Part shown: in pieces, positions 32,941-45,103 of the stretch
Position numbering within the stretch: position 1 is the stretch's first letter
Layout: every line of letters starts with the position of its first letter
NCBI GenBank assembly: GCA_022457065.1
Contig: JAJGBQ010000005.1
Span: 4,216,001 to 4,280,000 of the forward strand
DNA length: 64,000 nucleotides
Reading direction: 5' to 3'
Origin: Curvularia sp. ZM96
Taxonomy: Eukaryota; Ascomycota; Dothideomycetes; Pleosporales; Pleosporaceae
Program-made: the position numbers and the translations under genes
Notes under the pieces: generated by a model
The model's database searches: none
Seen by the model: the letters and a program-made list of their open reading frames with translations, nothing else
What the model was told of the DNA's origin: nothing

Positions 32941-33080
32941 TATTGTATAGATACAGAAAATTAAAGCCTTAATCGAGCTGGGAGCTGATCCATTTGCCAT
33001 AGATATGGTGGTTAGAGCACAGTATGGTATTCCAACGGCGGATTTGGCGATAGCTTCGCTTAGGCAAACACTGTCTTTAA
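32941..33080 (+). pseudogene. Ankyrin-repeat-like fragment
   Basis: A short open stretch reads KIKALIELGADPFAIDMVVR and, in the same frame, PTADLAIASLRQ. This matches an ankyrin helix-turn-helix with the LIELGADP turn. It is isolated and flanked by AT-rich sequence and a GH30 remnant, so it is probably a leftover of an ankyrin protein gene. Confidence 0.4.
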
Positions 33081-33139
33081 CGGCATCGTAAACTTGAACC
33101 TGTCCGCCCACATTTTCTAGGAAGCTGTTCAAGACCGAG

Positions 33140-33490
33140 CAACGAACAACCATAAAAATGAGAAGCTCGTCCTGGTCAATGGCCAAAATTATCAATTTTG
33201 CAAACGTCTTTGGGCCTTTGCGCAGCACATCGTTAGGCCAGGAGCCCGCTAGTGGCGGGGCGAATCTCAAATCAGGCGCTTTTCTGAATGCTGATAAAAG
33301 TGTTGCGGTTGTGATCGTTGGTTCTGCTACGAGTTCACAAAATGCAGGTATTGCACAGAGTGGGTATGCCAACGTGCGAGCGTGGTACACAGACAATACT
33401 CATGACATGAGCGTGGCGACGGTGACGGTGGCGAGCGACAGGACTGCGAGCGCGAGTGTGCCCGGTAGAGCGATGATTAGTTTCTTGTCC
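33140..33490 (+). pseudogene. C-terminal remnant of a GH30-type glycanase
   Basis: From about 33170 one frame reads LVNGQNYQFCKRLWAFAQHI followed by RPGAR. The main frame then gives LKSGAFLNADKSVAVVIVGS, AWYTDNTHDMS and VPGRAMISF. This is the C-terminal beta-sandwich of GH30 enzymes (beta-1,6-galactanase or glucanase type, typically ending ...VPARSMVTF). The catalytic barrel is absent and the frame shifts inside the remnant. The original enzyme would have been a secreted cell-wall or arabinogalactan-degrading hydrolase. Confidence 0.6.
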
Positions 33491-33801
33491 AAAAAGCTGC
33501 GAATGCGACGATGTCATAGGTTAACAGGCTCGTCCTGGGGGCTACGCCTTACTACCGCAAGAGGCTAGGCTGAAGAACTTCTAACTTGTCTATAGTAGTA
33601 ACAGTATACAAAGAATAAATACTATACAAGAAGGACACTACTTTATTTTTCTTTATTCTTCTTCTGTTATACATAGGAGCAAATGCATCTTTGATAGTAA
33701 ACCTCTTTCTGACCTTGACGATTACTACCAAGAAACAAGCCGATGGGACTCCTTCACGAGCAGCCCCCTAGCCGCCTCATGCGCGCAAATCACAGAGCAA
33801 C

Positions 33802-35220
33802 TCATACAGGCCAGTTTGGTACATGGCGCTCGGCATGGTCTGGCAGAGATTCTGGAGACGAAGCAGTGGCACGCCCGGTCTCCTCGTCGACTGCCAGATC
33901 ATCCAGCTCTACATAGTTCTCTGATCCATTTGATCTACGTCCAAACACTTCCTCCACAGATTCTCCACAATCTCTACTGACCGTTATCTCTGGCGTCTTC
34001 TTGCTCGACTGTCGTGTGCTCATTCGATTCCCCGAGCCCGCAGCGTTAGAAGGGTACGACCGTGATTTGCTTTGTGATTTGCTTCGTGATTTGCATCTAC
34101 TCGAGCCCGTGTAGCCTTCGATCGCGGAGTTGAACGCATGCTTGAAAACGACGCGAAGTACTGGAATTGAGGTAGCGACGATGGCCATGGAGCACTCTGC
34201 AACTGCCCATATAATAGATTTATACGATTCATCTGTGGCTGTTAGCAACAATCCATGCATGTCTTAAAATGTCTTACATGATACATCTTGTACTGTCAAT
34301 TTCTCGATGTATGTGGCTCTGATAATTGACGTGACTCCGGCTCTTCGTTGAAGTTAGCTCAATCTTCAATGCAATCAAGCAATGCATGAACTCACAGTAT
34401 TCCCAGACTCATGGCGACACATACACCGATCTTCTCTGCGGTGCGCATTTGCAGCTTGGACAGGATTTTCCACGGCAACATAGCAAGAGACACATCCATA
34501 AGTGCTGACCACGCTGCGTCGTGAGTCAGCTAAGGAATCAAGGTACAAACTTTGAAGCTGTCTGCTCACCAGCTTGGAAACGTCCATACACAACGGAGGG
34601 ATGCTTGTTGATGCACTCGCCCGGTATGAAGTCCACAAAAGTTTTGGCTAGCGGTTTGCATAGCACCCATGGTATAATGGTAGCAGGGACTGCAAAAATC
34701 GCCAGAGTAGAGATCGCAAAGTAGACGTAGAGTTTAACCCATCCGTCCGTTAGTCGAAGCAAAGTAAGTCCGAAAGAGATCTTGCTTAGGGCAATTGCGA
34801 TGGTATATATCGTCAGTTCCGCTCCACCAATATACATCAATTTGTCAAGATTGCGCAAGTCGACTAGCGTAAAGATTAGCAATTTAAGGTATAAAAAGGA
34901 AGACTCTCCTTTGGCGTATTACGGTCAAGTGTATGTCCTCCGTAGCCTAAGTTGATAGATACTTGGTTGATGGAAACTTGGATCAGAAGTAAGGTCTGTA
35001 TCGTATGAGCCAGCTGCTATTTGCTTCGAGATGTTGCGCTACTTACCCAACTGACGATAAGTGTGCAATCGTCTAGCCACAGCTTCCCTTGACGCTGGCG
35101 AATACAAAGCCGAGGGATCAAAAAGGCAGCAGCGATGGAGACCAGCGACCAGGTGACGACGGACATAAGCGGTCCATGGCTCTCGTTCTTGTTGCTAACC
35201 CAACTATCGATGGCAGCCAT
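33802..35220 (-). CDS. PTH11-like seven-transmembrane (rhodopsin-fold) protein
   Basis: Six exons on the minus strand: 35220-35047, 34995-34905, 34863-34570, 34513-34396, 34342-34278, 34232-33802. Introns are 51, 41, 56, 53 and 45 bp; the second is short with a GTCTTC donor, and all phases fit. Product 390 residues; an in-frame ATG at 35295 would add 25. Hydrophobic helices, the LWLDDCTLI segment, LGYGGHTLD, the SKISFGLTLLRL helix and the WSALMDVSLAMLPWKIL helix match fungal plasma-membrane proteins of the PTH11/DUF3328-neighbour rhodopsin-fold group. The tail is Ser/Arg/Lys-rich (SRSKSQSKSRS), then acidic, and cytosolic. There is no CFEM domain, unlike the protein at 12.8-14.3 kb. It may sense external signals through G proteins; ligand unknown. 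Confidence 0.8.
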
Positions 35221-36353
35221 TTGGATTGGACTCGAGAGTAGCGAAAAGGAGAAAGAATTGAAGGGAACGCTCCTTGGCGCTATATCAAAATCCAACAGCA
35301 GTCATGGGGGTACGATGGTGACGTGGGACAAGGATCAAGTTTATACCGAACGACGTTGCGGAAAGGGTTGCGGATAGGAGCTATCCGCGTCGATAGTGGC
35401 CGGTATCCACCCTTTTCCTTGAGCAGTGGGTACTTGGCTGAGATCCATGTCTTATAACGTAAACTAGAACGGTGCGGCAGTTCTAAAGTGTAGCCTTTGG
35501 CAGATGCTTGTGGGGACGCTTTGAATAGTACGTAGGTGTCAGGTAACACTGGCTTGGCTGTTGGGAAATGCTAATCAAGGCATCGTTCGCCGCTAATCAT
35601 GTAGTGCGGGCTTCTCTGCGCGAAGTTTGAACTTGCATGCGACTCTACTAAGAAGCCGTGCCGAGTAAGGCGGCCTGCATACTCAGGGATTGAGATCAGT
35701 GTGGGCTGGAATAGACGCAGAAATAGTATAATAAACAACGCTTTTGTCATCCCTAGAGAGACCATACCCACTAGACCAAATGCGCTAGTATCGGATACGT
35801 CCTTGCCCGATATATAATCGCCGGCAGGTTTATCGAGAGATGCTAGGCACCGTGACGAGCCACAAGGGCCAGTAATACAAGCCTCGAGGATCCACCCATG
35901 ACGCGCAAGCGCGTTATTCTCTTGACACGAGTCGCTAGATCTAGCAGATCAGGAACCGACTGAACCCTGCGGCTTGCGCGAGCGGATCGCGGCTGATCTA
36001 AGGCCCTTGCATGGAACGCACCGCGCAAAGATCTGCAAACCTTAATGGCTCCAGCCCAATCGCATCACGCGCAGAGAGAGCGCCTACGACGATCTCTCTG
36101 CCTCAGGCCCTCCACTCTGCGATCTGAAGTAAGTAAAGCGGGCTATTAAGGTTGTGCTAGAAGATACCTGACCTCAGATTGGCATTTCTATGGGCGATAT
36201 TTAGATGAGAATTATAGCGGCCTCCGTGTGCGCAGCACTCATTTGGTACCATCAAAATTGAACAACCCCCGGCTGTCGCCAACCAGATCTTCCTCGCTCC
36301 AACTTCATATCCTTTCTTCACACTCCTTCACATCTGAAATTGTTGTTACAAAT
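35221..36353. other. Divergent intergenic region between receptor and peroxygenase genes
   Basis: This is the shared upstream region of the minus-strand receptor and the plus-strand peroxygenase. GC-rich at 35840-36130. No separate gene is supported. Confidence 0.5.
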
Positions 36354-37932
36354 ATGAAGTTCTCAGTACTATGCAGCTCAACGCTCTTCTCACTGGCGGC
36401 CTTCGCCTTTCCTGCGAGCATGCTCAAAGGCGACATCAGTGAAACGACCCTTGCTGAAATCACCGCTCTCACAGAGAGGATCTCAAGAGATTTAGAAAAC
36501 AAGCGATCGGGTACCCACGTCAAACGTGCCTTCAATGCAGAGGCTCAACGCATTAGTACTACTGGTGAACATAAATACGTGAGTGGCCCTATTGAGACGC
36601 ACAACATGGAATTGAATTTGCTAATGCCTTCGTTATCAGATTGCGCCAGGCCCCAATGATCTCCGTGGACCTTGCCCGGGTATCAATGTTTTGGCAAACC
36701 ATGGTTACATTCCCCGAAATGGCATCTCCACAATCAAACAAATGACTACGGCCGCTAATGAGGGTTTGGACCACTTTGCTCTCTTGTTTATGGAGTGCTG
36801 ACAACGTTAGTATTTGGTATGGGCCTGGATCTATCTGCATTTCTGTCAGTCTACGCAGCCGTTATGGCAGGTGATCTCACCTCTTTTTCAATTGGTGGTA
36901 AACCTAAGACTGGTGGGCTCCTAGGCGGTACCATCTCATCACTCGGTCTTCTCGGAGAGCCACAGGGCCTGAGTGCGTCACACAACCGCTTCGAGGTTGA
37001 TGGATCGCCCACGCGGTCGGACTTGTACTCAACGTGCGTCAATCAAGTTTCCCCCTCTTGTTGCATAGTCAGGATGACTCATTACTCGTAGTGGCGACCC
37101 CGTATCCCTCAATTTGGACCTTTTCGAGCAGCTCCTCTCTATGCCTCTTGGCAAAAATGGCATTGACATTCCCGTTTTGACCGCGTTCCGCCTTGATCGC
37201 ACGAGGCACTCGATCGCTACAAATGGTCATTATTTCTCGGGCCCGCTACAGACCCTTGCGTTGAACCCCGCCACGTATCAATTTACGTACCGTTTCTTCG
37301 CCAACCATACTGCTGAGAATCCTGAGGGCTACCTCGATGCTAAGACACTTATGTCATTCCAGGGTGTTACTGGAGAAAAGGGTAATTACAAGTGGGCTCC
37401 TGGGCAAGAGAGAATTCCTGAAAATGTGAGTACCCACCGTAATACCGCCCGCTTGCAATCGCTAACGCTAATCACAGTGGTACCGCCGCGTCATCGGTGA
37501 CGATTACGGCATCCTGTCGTTCACTACCGAAGCCGTTTCGCTTGAAGTAGCGCACCCCGAATTGATTCGAGTTGGTGGAAACACCGGCCAGCCAAACACG
37601 TTCACCGGTATCGATATTGACGACTTGACAGGTAAGTAATCTCTGTACGAACTATATGTGAGACAAACACTGACTTTGTACACTATTCTTTAGGCAACGT
37701 TTTTAATGCGCAGACACTTCTTCAGGGAAACAACCTAATGTGCCTTGCGTTCCAGGCAGCTAGCGAAGGTGCTCCTGACATCCTCGGCGGATTAGTTGGC
37801 AACGTCTTGGTCGCTGTACAAAAGTTGGCCTCTGTTCTGGACCCTATCATTGCAGAGCTTGGGTGCCCCGAGCTTGTCAAGTACGACAAATCCCTGTTCA
37901 AAGCCTTCCCTGGTGCTGGAAGTGCGGTGTAG
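36354..37932 (+). CDS. Heme-thiolate peroxidase (chloroperoxidase / unspecific peroxygenase family)
   Basis: Six exons: 36354-36578, 36640-36763, 36811-37033, 37092-37425, 37478-37631, 37694-37932 (introns 47-62 bp, all phases agreeing), 432 residues. The signal peptide MKFSVLCSSTLFSLAAFAFP is followed by a pro-region with a possible KR cleavage site. The heme ligand motif GPCPG (Cys near 87), ANHGYIPRNG and the acid-base segment FEVDGSPTRSD (Glu near 178) are present. The protein acts outside the cell, using H2O2 to oxygenate or halogenate organic substrates. It is longer than classical 260-residue members and fits the long fungal subgroup. A shorter paralogue follows 0.9 kb downstream in the same direction. 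Confidence 0.88.
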
Positions 37933-38792
37933 AGTGCGACTCTATACTTTGCGAATATATTGACCAAATCTTTTGCCTTCAAATATTGTCTCGTTATATT
38001 AATACTACAAAGCTTTCTTCTATCTTAATAGCCCCTATCTACAATCCCGGATAAGATTAAGGTCAGAATTGACCATATTTCTAGATTTCTTGGTGAATTT
38101 TCCAACCTTCATCCTGCAGATATATATATGTGACGGAACAACTTTTCATAGTAGCACTTGGAGGTTGTGAGAACTAGGCCCAATTTGGAATCGTACCTGA
38201 CCTCTTATAAGGACATAGAACATAGGAAAATTATGTCGTGTTAGTGGTTAGCAACTTGAATAAATAAATTAGGTCTTATTGGATAGTCTAGCAATTAATA
38301 CGTTTTTAGGTCGCATTCACCATAAACGTTTCGTCATTGCTCAAACCAGCAATACGAGCGCGAATACGCATATACGAGTACGAGACCAAAGTCGAACTAG
38401 CCTAAAACGAAACACCCGCATCACTCAAAGCTCAACTAGCATAATGAAGTATATTTGCCGATGTGGCGTTCCCACACTTTGTGTTTCTGCTGTAATGTGT
38501 TCGTTTTAATTGGTTGGGGATGAAGAAGTCTCGGTTGATGCGTAAAAGATCGACATGGGAAAGTACATCAAGAGTACCTTCGTAGCTAGACTTGCGAGAA
38601 CAGGTGGGTGTCTCGTCATTGATTGTGTCTGCGCTCAATTAAGAAAGGGGCGAGAGCGGCGAGAAGGGTTTCCGGAAGTGCATAAGTATAAGATATCTTA
38701 AGCATGATTCTTCTCGTTGAGACAGACAAAACAGCGATCTGTATCTACTTAAATTCAATCTATTAGACAACACTTGATCAGCAGTAAACATC
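37933..38792. other. Spacer between two peroxygenase genes
   Basis: AT-leaning, no gene supported. Its last 100 bp form the probable promoter of the second peroxygenase. Confidence 0.5.
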
Positions 38793-39901
38793 ATGAAGCT
38801 TAATACTGCCCTCACCACCACTACCCTCATCGCCCTCACTTCCGCGAGCCCTTCCTCTGGCTACAAAGACTCTCATGCCTGGATTCCGGGAGGACCAAAC
38901 GACTTCCGCGGACCTTGTCCAATGATGAACACACTCGCAAACCACGGCTTCCTTCCCCGCGATGGCCGCAACATCACCAAGCCAAATGCCATCTCTGCCC
39001 TTAACACAGCGCTGAACTTCGACGTCACACTGGCAGGAATCATGTGGGACCAAGCAATCATCGCCAATCCAGAGCCCAATGCTACGTTCTTCACACTGTA
39101 CGTCAGACCGTTCAGTCTCATTCATTTCTCTGCATTCTTCAAACCAAAGAACAAGAGCCCCGGTACACTGATATTGTTTTCCCATTTACCCGCAACACCT
39201 CCGTCAAGCAACCCATCACTAACACCATTCATAAAGCGACAACCTAAACCGACACAACGTTCTTGAGCACGATGCCTCCATCTCCCGCACCGACGCCTAC
39301 TTCGGCAATAACCACATATTCAACCAATCCGTCTTCGACGCCTCGCGCAAATATTGGACCGCCGAAACGCTCACCGCGTACGCAAACCCCATGTACAAAT
39401 ATGCAGCCTGAGGCATGTCCTAATTATAACTTCCTCGCATTTAGACAAATGCTTGCAAACAGCAAACTTTCTAGGCAAATCGAGTCCCGCGCCATGAATC
39501 CAACATACCGTTTCACTAACGTCACTGAAGCGTTTAGCTTGGGCGAAATGGCTGCTCCATTTATTGTCTTTGGCGACATGAGCACCGTCACGGTCAAGAA
39601 GAAATTTGTTGAGTATTTCTTTGGTAAGTGTCAGGCTCTCCCTCACGTAGACATTCGTTTGAAAGGAATCAGGAGTAGCATGGAATGAGCATGTCGGCTA
39701 AAGCATCATGTGCAAACAGAGAACGAAAGGCTACCCACCGAGCTTGGCTGGAGCAAGAAAGTCAACTCCGTTACTCTTGAGAATATCACCGCTGTCTCGC
39801 ATGCAATTGGCGTTGCTACCAACCTTCTCACCACCGACAGCAAGTCGGCGCACATGCCTAGACATGTTGGGGATTTGCATGCTGGCATCAGCAGCTGTTG
39901 A
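38793..39901 (+). CDS. Heme-thiolate peroxidase, short form (tandem paralogue)
   Basis: Four exons: 38793-39097, 39237-39377, 39445-39623, 39720-39901 (introns 139, 67 and 96 bp; phases match throughout), 268 residues. The signal peptide MKLNTALTTTTLIALTSASP is followed by heme-ligand motif GPCPMMN (Cys42), ANHGFLPRDG and the acid-base motif EHDASISRTD (Glu112). GNNHIFNQSVF, then a VTEAFSLGEMAAPF helix and a C-terminus ending SSC complete the family pattern. The length matches short (group I) unspecific peroxygenases. Extracellular peroxide-driven hydroxylation is the expected activity. The frame breaks look like a pseudogene at first sight, but every one is resolved by a GT-AG intron in phase, so the gene is judged intact. 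Introns are longer than usual for this window. Confidence 0.83.
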
Positions 39902-41811
39902 AAGACCTAATGGTCCGTAAAGAGAAGGGCAGCAAGATCACTAAGCTTCCGCAGTAAGCAAGAGGACTTTAGGGATAGATAGCGTTTTGTCACTGAGTGC
40001 AGGGAATCGATGTACCAGCAGCCCCTGGTTGATTAAGTGAGCGGAAAGCTCGCTCTATATACACAATCGAGGTGGATCGTTTGTACAAGAAAACAATCAG
40101 CAGAAGCAGTGAGGGCCTAATGTGTAGAAGGTTTGATGTGTTAAGAGCCTAAATGTGATGGAGGGTTTAGCTGTAATAGAAGTGCCATCAGATAACAATT
40201 TTGAGCGTATAAATAGTGATAGGGTCCTTGCTGTTGCTCAATTACAGGATCTAAATAGCCAGATCAAACTTATGAGCGTTAAAGCCTCAACATCAAAACT
40301 CATCCTCTCCTTCGGCTTTTATCCGAGTTAAGTTTTAAGAGCTGTTAGAGGCCCGGTCTTAGAAGAGTAAGATCATAACCTAAGGTATCTTACACGCAAG
40401 CTCTGCCTAGCTGATTTTGGGGTAGAGATAAGCAAAGGAAGTGGAAGGTGCACTACACAGGTGTTGAGGAGGTGGCTTACGTGGGTTAGGGGACCATTGA
40501 AATACGCGTACCTTATATTTGGTAAATAGCGGTCAAGGACTGCAAAGATTCCAACAGGCACAACTACATGCATGGAATGGCTTTTGAAATGGCGAATGAA
40601 TTGATGGAACCGGTATTATAGCAGGAAGTAGGGCGATTACATACAAGTTAGGTATGTACTGCAACCTGCAACTCGTCTGAACTTCATAGGTGAGATAGAA
40701 ATCTTTGCGGGTTATTTGCATGTGCCGGGTAGTGAGGAGTCAATCAAAATGTGATGCAATATTTACTAAAAGAAGTCATTATGGTGAATATGCATGTACG
40801 CTAAGTTGTAGGGATTACATTGGTGAGGGCTATCATTTATGAACAGGCAATGGCAAGTAGGCCTCCATAGTGTCGCTCACCTTGTACGAGGGCACCATTC
40901 ACAGCATCCACAGCCTCGTACGATGCGACAATCGGCGGCGCACGTAGGACCAGCTACTACGCTACTACTTCACGAATCTACAGGTGAAATGCACTCTCCA
41001 GAGAAGTAGCAAGGGTAGTACCATACAACTCATAGCAACATGTACATAAATCACCGCCCGACGCCTTGCTTTTCCAGGTGGAATATGCTTGCTATTCTGC
41101 TTTTCTCCATAATACCCTAAGCGCTTTCATCTCGCTATGTCTACTGATATATACCTTTGCTTGCTGCAGTCTGCTCAGTCGCACAGTTGTGCCCGGAACT
41201 ACTGATCCTTGAGCAGGTCACGTGACGTGCGGCGCGGTGCTAGGAGGGTTGCGGCGTAGTTGCGACCAAACTGCTTACGGGTCCACGCGTATTAGCGTTT
41301 TCAGGAATCGTAACACAGGCTATCTATACAAGGTAGCTAGTAGGTAGCGCTTCATGCTTGTTCCTACTCAAACGTTAGCTGTATAGTATTTTGTGCGTTA
41401 GGTCTATTTCTACGTTAAGTCTATAGGGCTGTGCGTAGCACGGCTCTTTAGAATGGAAAGTATCTCGACTAAAAGAGGTCGAGCAAGGTTTGACTAATAT
41501 CGAAGACGAGAGATCCTGGGGCAAGACTGACCCTAGCCTATCGGCCTGGCACTGGTTTGGCGTAATTCGTATTCGGAAAGCTCGTATTTGCTCGTACAAA
41601 AAAGCGGGGCCGTACCTAGGCTAAAGCTTGCGAGACGATCTCGTCTACGAGTATCACTCCTGCCCCGTTAAAGTCGCGCCACACTACTGTCCCTTAGTAT
41701 CCTCTATTAGAATATATGTTCACTTCTTATGCAATCATGTCCCAGCAACAGCCATCTACAGTTTTACCTTATACGCATTAGTTAGAGATCGCCAACCTAC
41801 TGCCGCCAAAA
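39902..41811. other. Intergenic region, no supported gene
   Basis: Short frames only. A 10-bp palindrome GTCACGTGAC (E-box core CACGTG) lies at 41218-41227, about 590 bp upstream of the sterol glucosyltransferase start; it could bind a bHLH factor. Confidence 0.5.
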
Positions 41812-44228
41812 ATGGACACTGATATGAACCACGACGACCCTCCTCCCGCGTACACTGAGATTGATGGACGCATAAACATCGATCTGGACTCCAAAATTGC
41901 TCGAGCTTTCGCTAATCTTGTACCCGAGTCTCGCGTCTATAGCCCTCCTTCAAAGCCGAAGGCAGCCCTCACCCCACGAAGTTCATGGGCGATCCGCCTC
42001 AATATCATCATCCAAGTCGTAGGATCCAGAGGCGATGTTCAACCGTTCATTGCGTTGGGCCGAGAGTTGCAGTCTTACGGCCACCGCATTCGCATAGCGA
42101 CACACGACTGCTTTGCTTCTTTCGTTGGATCTTCTGGCCTAGAGTTCTTTCCCATCGGCGGCGACCCACATGACCTTATGGCCTATATGGTGAAGAATCC
42201 TGGATTGATTCCGTCCATGAATTCCCTTCGTGCTGGGGACATACAAAGGAAGCGTGTGATGGTTGAGGAGATGCTCAAGGGCTGCTGGAAGAGCTGCATC
42301 GATCCCACTCCAGGAGACGGGAGACCGTTCGTCGCCGATGCTATCATAGCAAATCCGCCATCTTTTGCGCATATACACTGTGCACAAGCGCTTGGAGTAC
42401 CGTTGCATCTCATGTTCACCATGCCATGGAGTAGCACAAGACACTTTCCGCACCCGCTCGCTAATCTAAGCGGAAGTCAACTTAATCCTGGTGCAATGAA
42501 TTACGTCTCATACAAGATAGTTGAGTGGATGACATGGCAAGGTCTTGGGGACATTATCAATGCCTTCAGAGCCAACCTTGACCTTGAGCGAATACCCACT
42601 ACGGTCGGAGCGAATCTTGCCGAGATGCTGGAAATCCCCTTTACCTACTGTTGGTCACCGTCTTTGGTCCCTAAGCCTATGGACTGGCCTTCGCATATTA
42701 ATGTGTGCGGGTTTTTCTTCCGACAACAGCCAGATTACTCCCCATCTGCCGAGATCGAAAAGTTTCTCGAGAGTGAACCTAAACCAGTATATATTGGTTT
42801 TGGCAGTATCGTACTTGACAACCCTGCTGCAATCACGAAGCTGGTTCTGGAAGCTGTTCAGATAGCGGGCGTACGAGCGATCATCTCTCGGGGTTGGAGT
42901 AAGCTAGGATCTGAATTGGCCCCTCGTGAGATGGATTCCGACAACGTTCTCTTCATCGATGATTGTCCGCATGAATGGCTCTTTCAGCACGTGTCTGTCG
43001 TAGTGCATCATGGTGGTGCTGGTACGACGGCTTGTGGGTTACGCAATGCCTGTCCAACGATCATTGTGCCTTTCTTTGGAGAGTAAGCCTGTTTCCACAC
43101 TCTGTTGCGCATGCTTCGATGCTGATTTTCAACAGCCAACCTTTTTGGGGTAACATGGTAGCAGCTGCAGGCGCTGGTACCCCACCCATATCTCACAAAC
43201 TCCTGACAGCAGGCAAGCTCAGTAATGCGATCAAGTACTGTCTTCAACCTACGGTTGTGTCAGCTGCTCGGAACATGGCTGCTACAATGCGCGTTGAAAA
43301 CGGCGTCGAAGAGGCAACGCAGTCCTTTCACGACAATTTGCCGTCAGAGAGCTTAACGTGTGATATATTGCTCAATCGACCAGCTGTGTGGCTGTTCTCA
43401 AATAAAGGATCGAGCGTCAAGTTGAGTACCTTAGCTGCACAGGCTTTGATCAAAGAAGGCACAATTAAGGCAAAGGACCTCACGATGTACGTGACTGTGA
43501 TTGTTGTCACTTGATAGAGCCAAGTAACTGATCTCAGCAGGTATCAATCAAGACCGATCATGATATCGAACCCGAGGTGGGATCCGGTAACCAGCATCGG
43601 TTCGTCAGGACTTTCTACCGTTAGAGGTATGGGCACCTCCGCCATCGACCTTGTAGCTTCTCCATACACCGCAATACGACAGGCAGCCCCAGAGGATTCT
43701 GCTGCAAAGACAACAGGTAAAGCTATTGCGAACTTCGGAAAGAACTTTGGCAAATTCAACGGACGGATGCTCCGTGGCATGGTCGTGGACCTTCCTCTTG
43801 CTGCAACTGAGGGTTTACGGGCAGTGCCGAAGCTTTACGGAGAAGATGTTCAGTCACACGGTGAAGTTACAGACGCGGCTAGTGGTTTCAGTGTTGCAGG
43901 CAAGTCCTTTGTGAAAGGTATGACGGATGGTGTGATTGGTCTCTATTCGAAGCCGATGCAGGGCGCGAAAGAAGAGGGTGCTCTGGGCTTTGCAAAGGGA
44001 GCAGGAAAAGGAATCATCAGCCTTGCTGCTAAGACTACCTCCGCTGCTATCGGTATAGTGGCTTATCCTGGACAAGGAATCTCAAAATCGCTGATTGCAC
44101 CATTCAAGTCAGCAACGAGAAAAGAAATCATGGCGCAACGACTTTCAGAAGGGGAATACACGGTTCGAGCTGAGGGTTCAAGCCATGAAGCTGTGTTACG
44201 AAGATTTGATGAGTTAATGCTGCACTAA
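41812..44228 (+). CDS. UDP-glucose:sterol glucosyltransferase-like protein
   Basis: Three exons: 41812-43082, 43136-43486, 43541-44228 (introns 53 and 54 bp), 769 residues. The N-terminal acceptor half carries the GSRGDVQPFIALG signature (71-83), and the donor half has the HHGGAGTTACGLR motif (about 399-411) and the PFFGDQPFWG loop that binds UDP-glucose (GT1 family, GT-B fold). Both are typical of sterol 3-beta-glucosyltransferases related to Atg26. The PH and GRAM domains of long Atg26 proteins are absent. Instead, about 230 C-terminal residues are Gly/Ala-rich and helical (GKAIANFGKNFG, GAGKGIISLAAKTTSA), resembling the C-terminus of short fungal homologues and lipid-binding VPS13-like segments. 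It probably glucosylates ergosterol or related lipids at membranes. All active-site segments seem intact. Confidence 0.88.
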
Positions 44229-45103
44229 TCTAGTCGCTCAAACTCCTTTTTTCTTTTCCTCAGGTTGTCGTTGGGTTCAATTTGTCAGCTGGAGGCTCTG
44301 ATTCCTTCCGGATTACTACCATCCACAGCAGACATTCTGTGAGTCAGCTTCACCGGAGCATTGGACGCCTTTCCAACGCCATCAGCTACCAAAAGTCTTT
44401 CCCACCACTCAACGACTCTCCGAAAATCCTTTCTATACTCAATGGTGCTTTATTACTATAACATGCTCAAGTGCAATACCAATTATAACTATATTAACGA
44501 TTTAAGTGCTACATGCGAGAGAGGTAGCGTAGAGGGAGAAGGCTAAGGAGCTGGATTAGGGGTCGCAGGGTAGCAAGAGAGAAGACAAGAGGGCGTTAGA
44601 TATAGACGCAGATATAGAGTATAGAAAGATACCTTAAGTAGTAATATAGAACGGTAACATAAAATGTCTTCCCTCATAGCTTTAAGACTATTATAAAAAT
44701 TGATTGCGAGTAGGAAGAAGAAGAATTCGAGCCCGTACTTAGAGAACCAAAGCTAGAAGTTAGAGTACTGCTAGCTTAGAATAGGCTTAATTAAAAAGAT
44801 CTCCGAGTTTGGTCTCTACCTGACGTGAAGGCGGCGACCGCCATTCTACATCGGAAATACTCACCAAGGCGCAACTATAACATCGCTACAAGCTTGAATC
44901 GCTCAGAGTAACTTGCCCCCAGCACATCCTCTCGGGTAGTGCTTGGGTATCCCGGTCTGCGACCCCGCTTATTCCGTACACGGCAGAACAGTAGTATGCG
45001 CACGGACACGGCATGCTTAGTACGTCTGACGGAACGCCTAATCACCAACACTCTTTCTCAATGTTCGCAGACTTGTAAATGTTGCGATCGTAACATTGCG
45101 ACC
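44229..45103. other. Intergenic region, AT-rich in the middle
   Basis: 44440-44790 is AT-rich without frames. 44800-45103 is the upstream and leader region of the zinc-cluster gene, whose frame is open from 44939. Confidence 0.5.

Noticed and set aside
38793..39901. Second peroxygenase as a pseudogene
   Set aside because: Apparent stops and frame changes all fall in introns with proper GT-AG ends and consistent phases, and the conserved motifs are complete.
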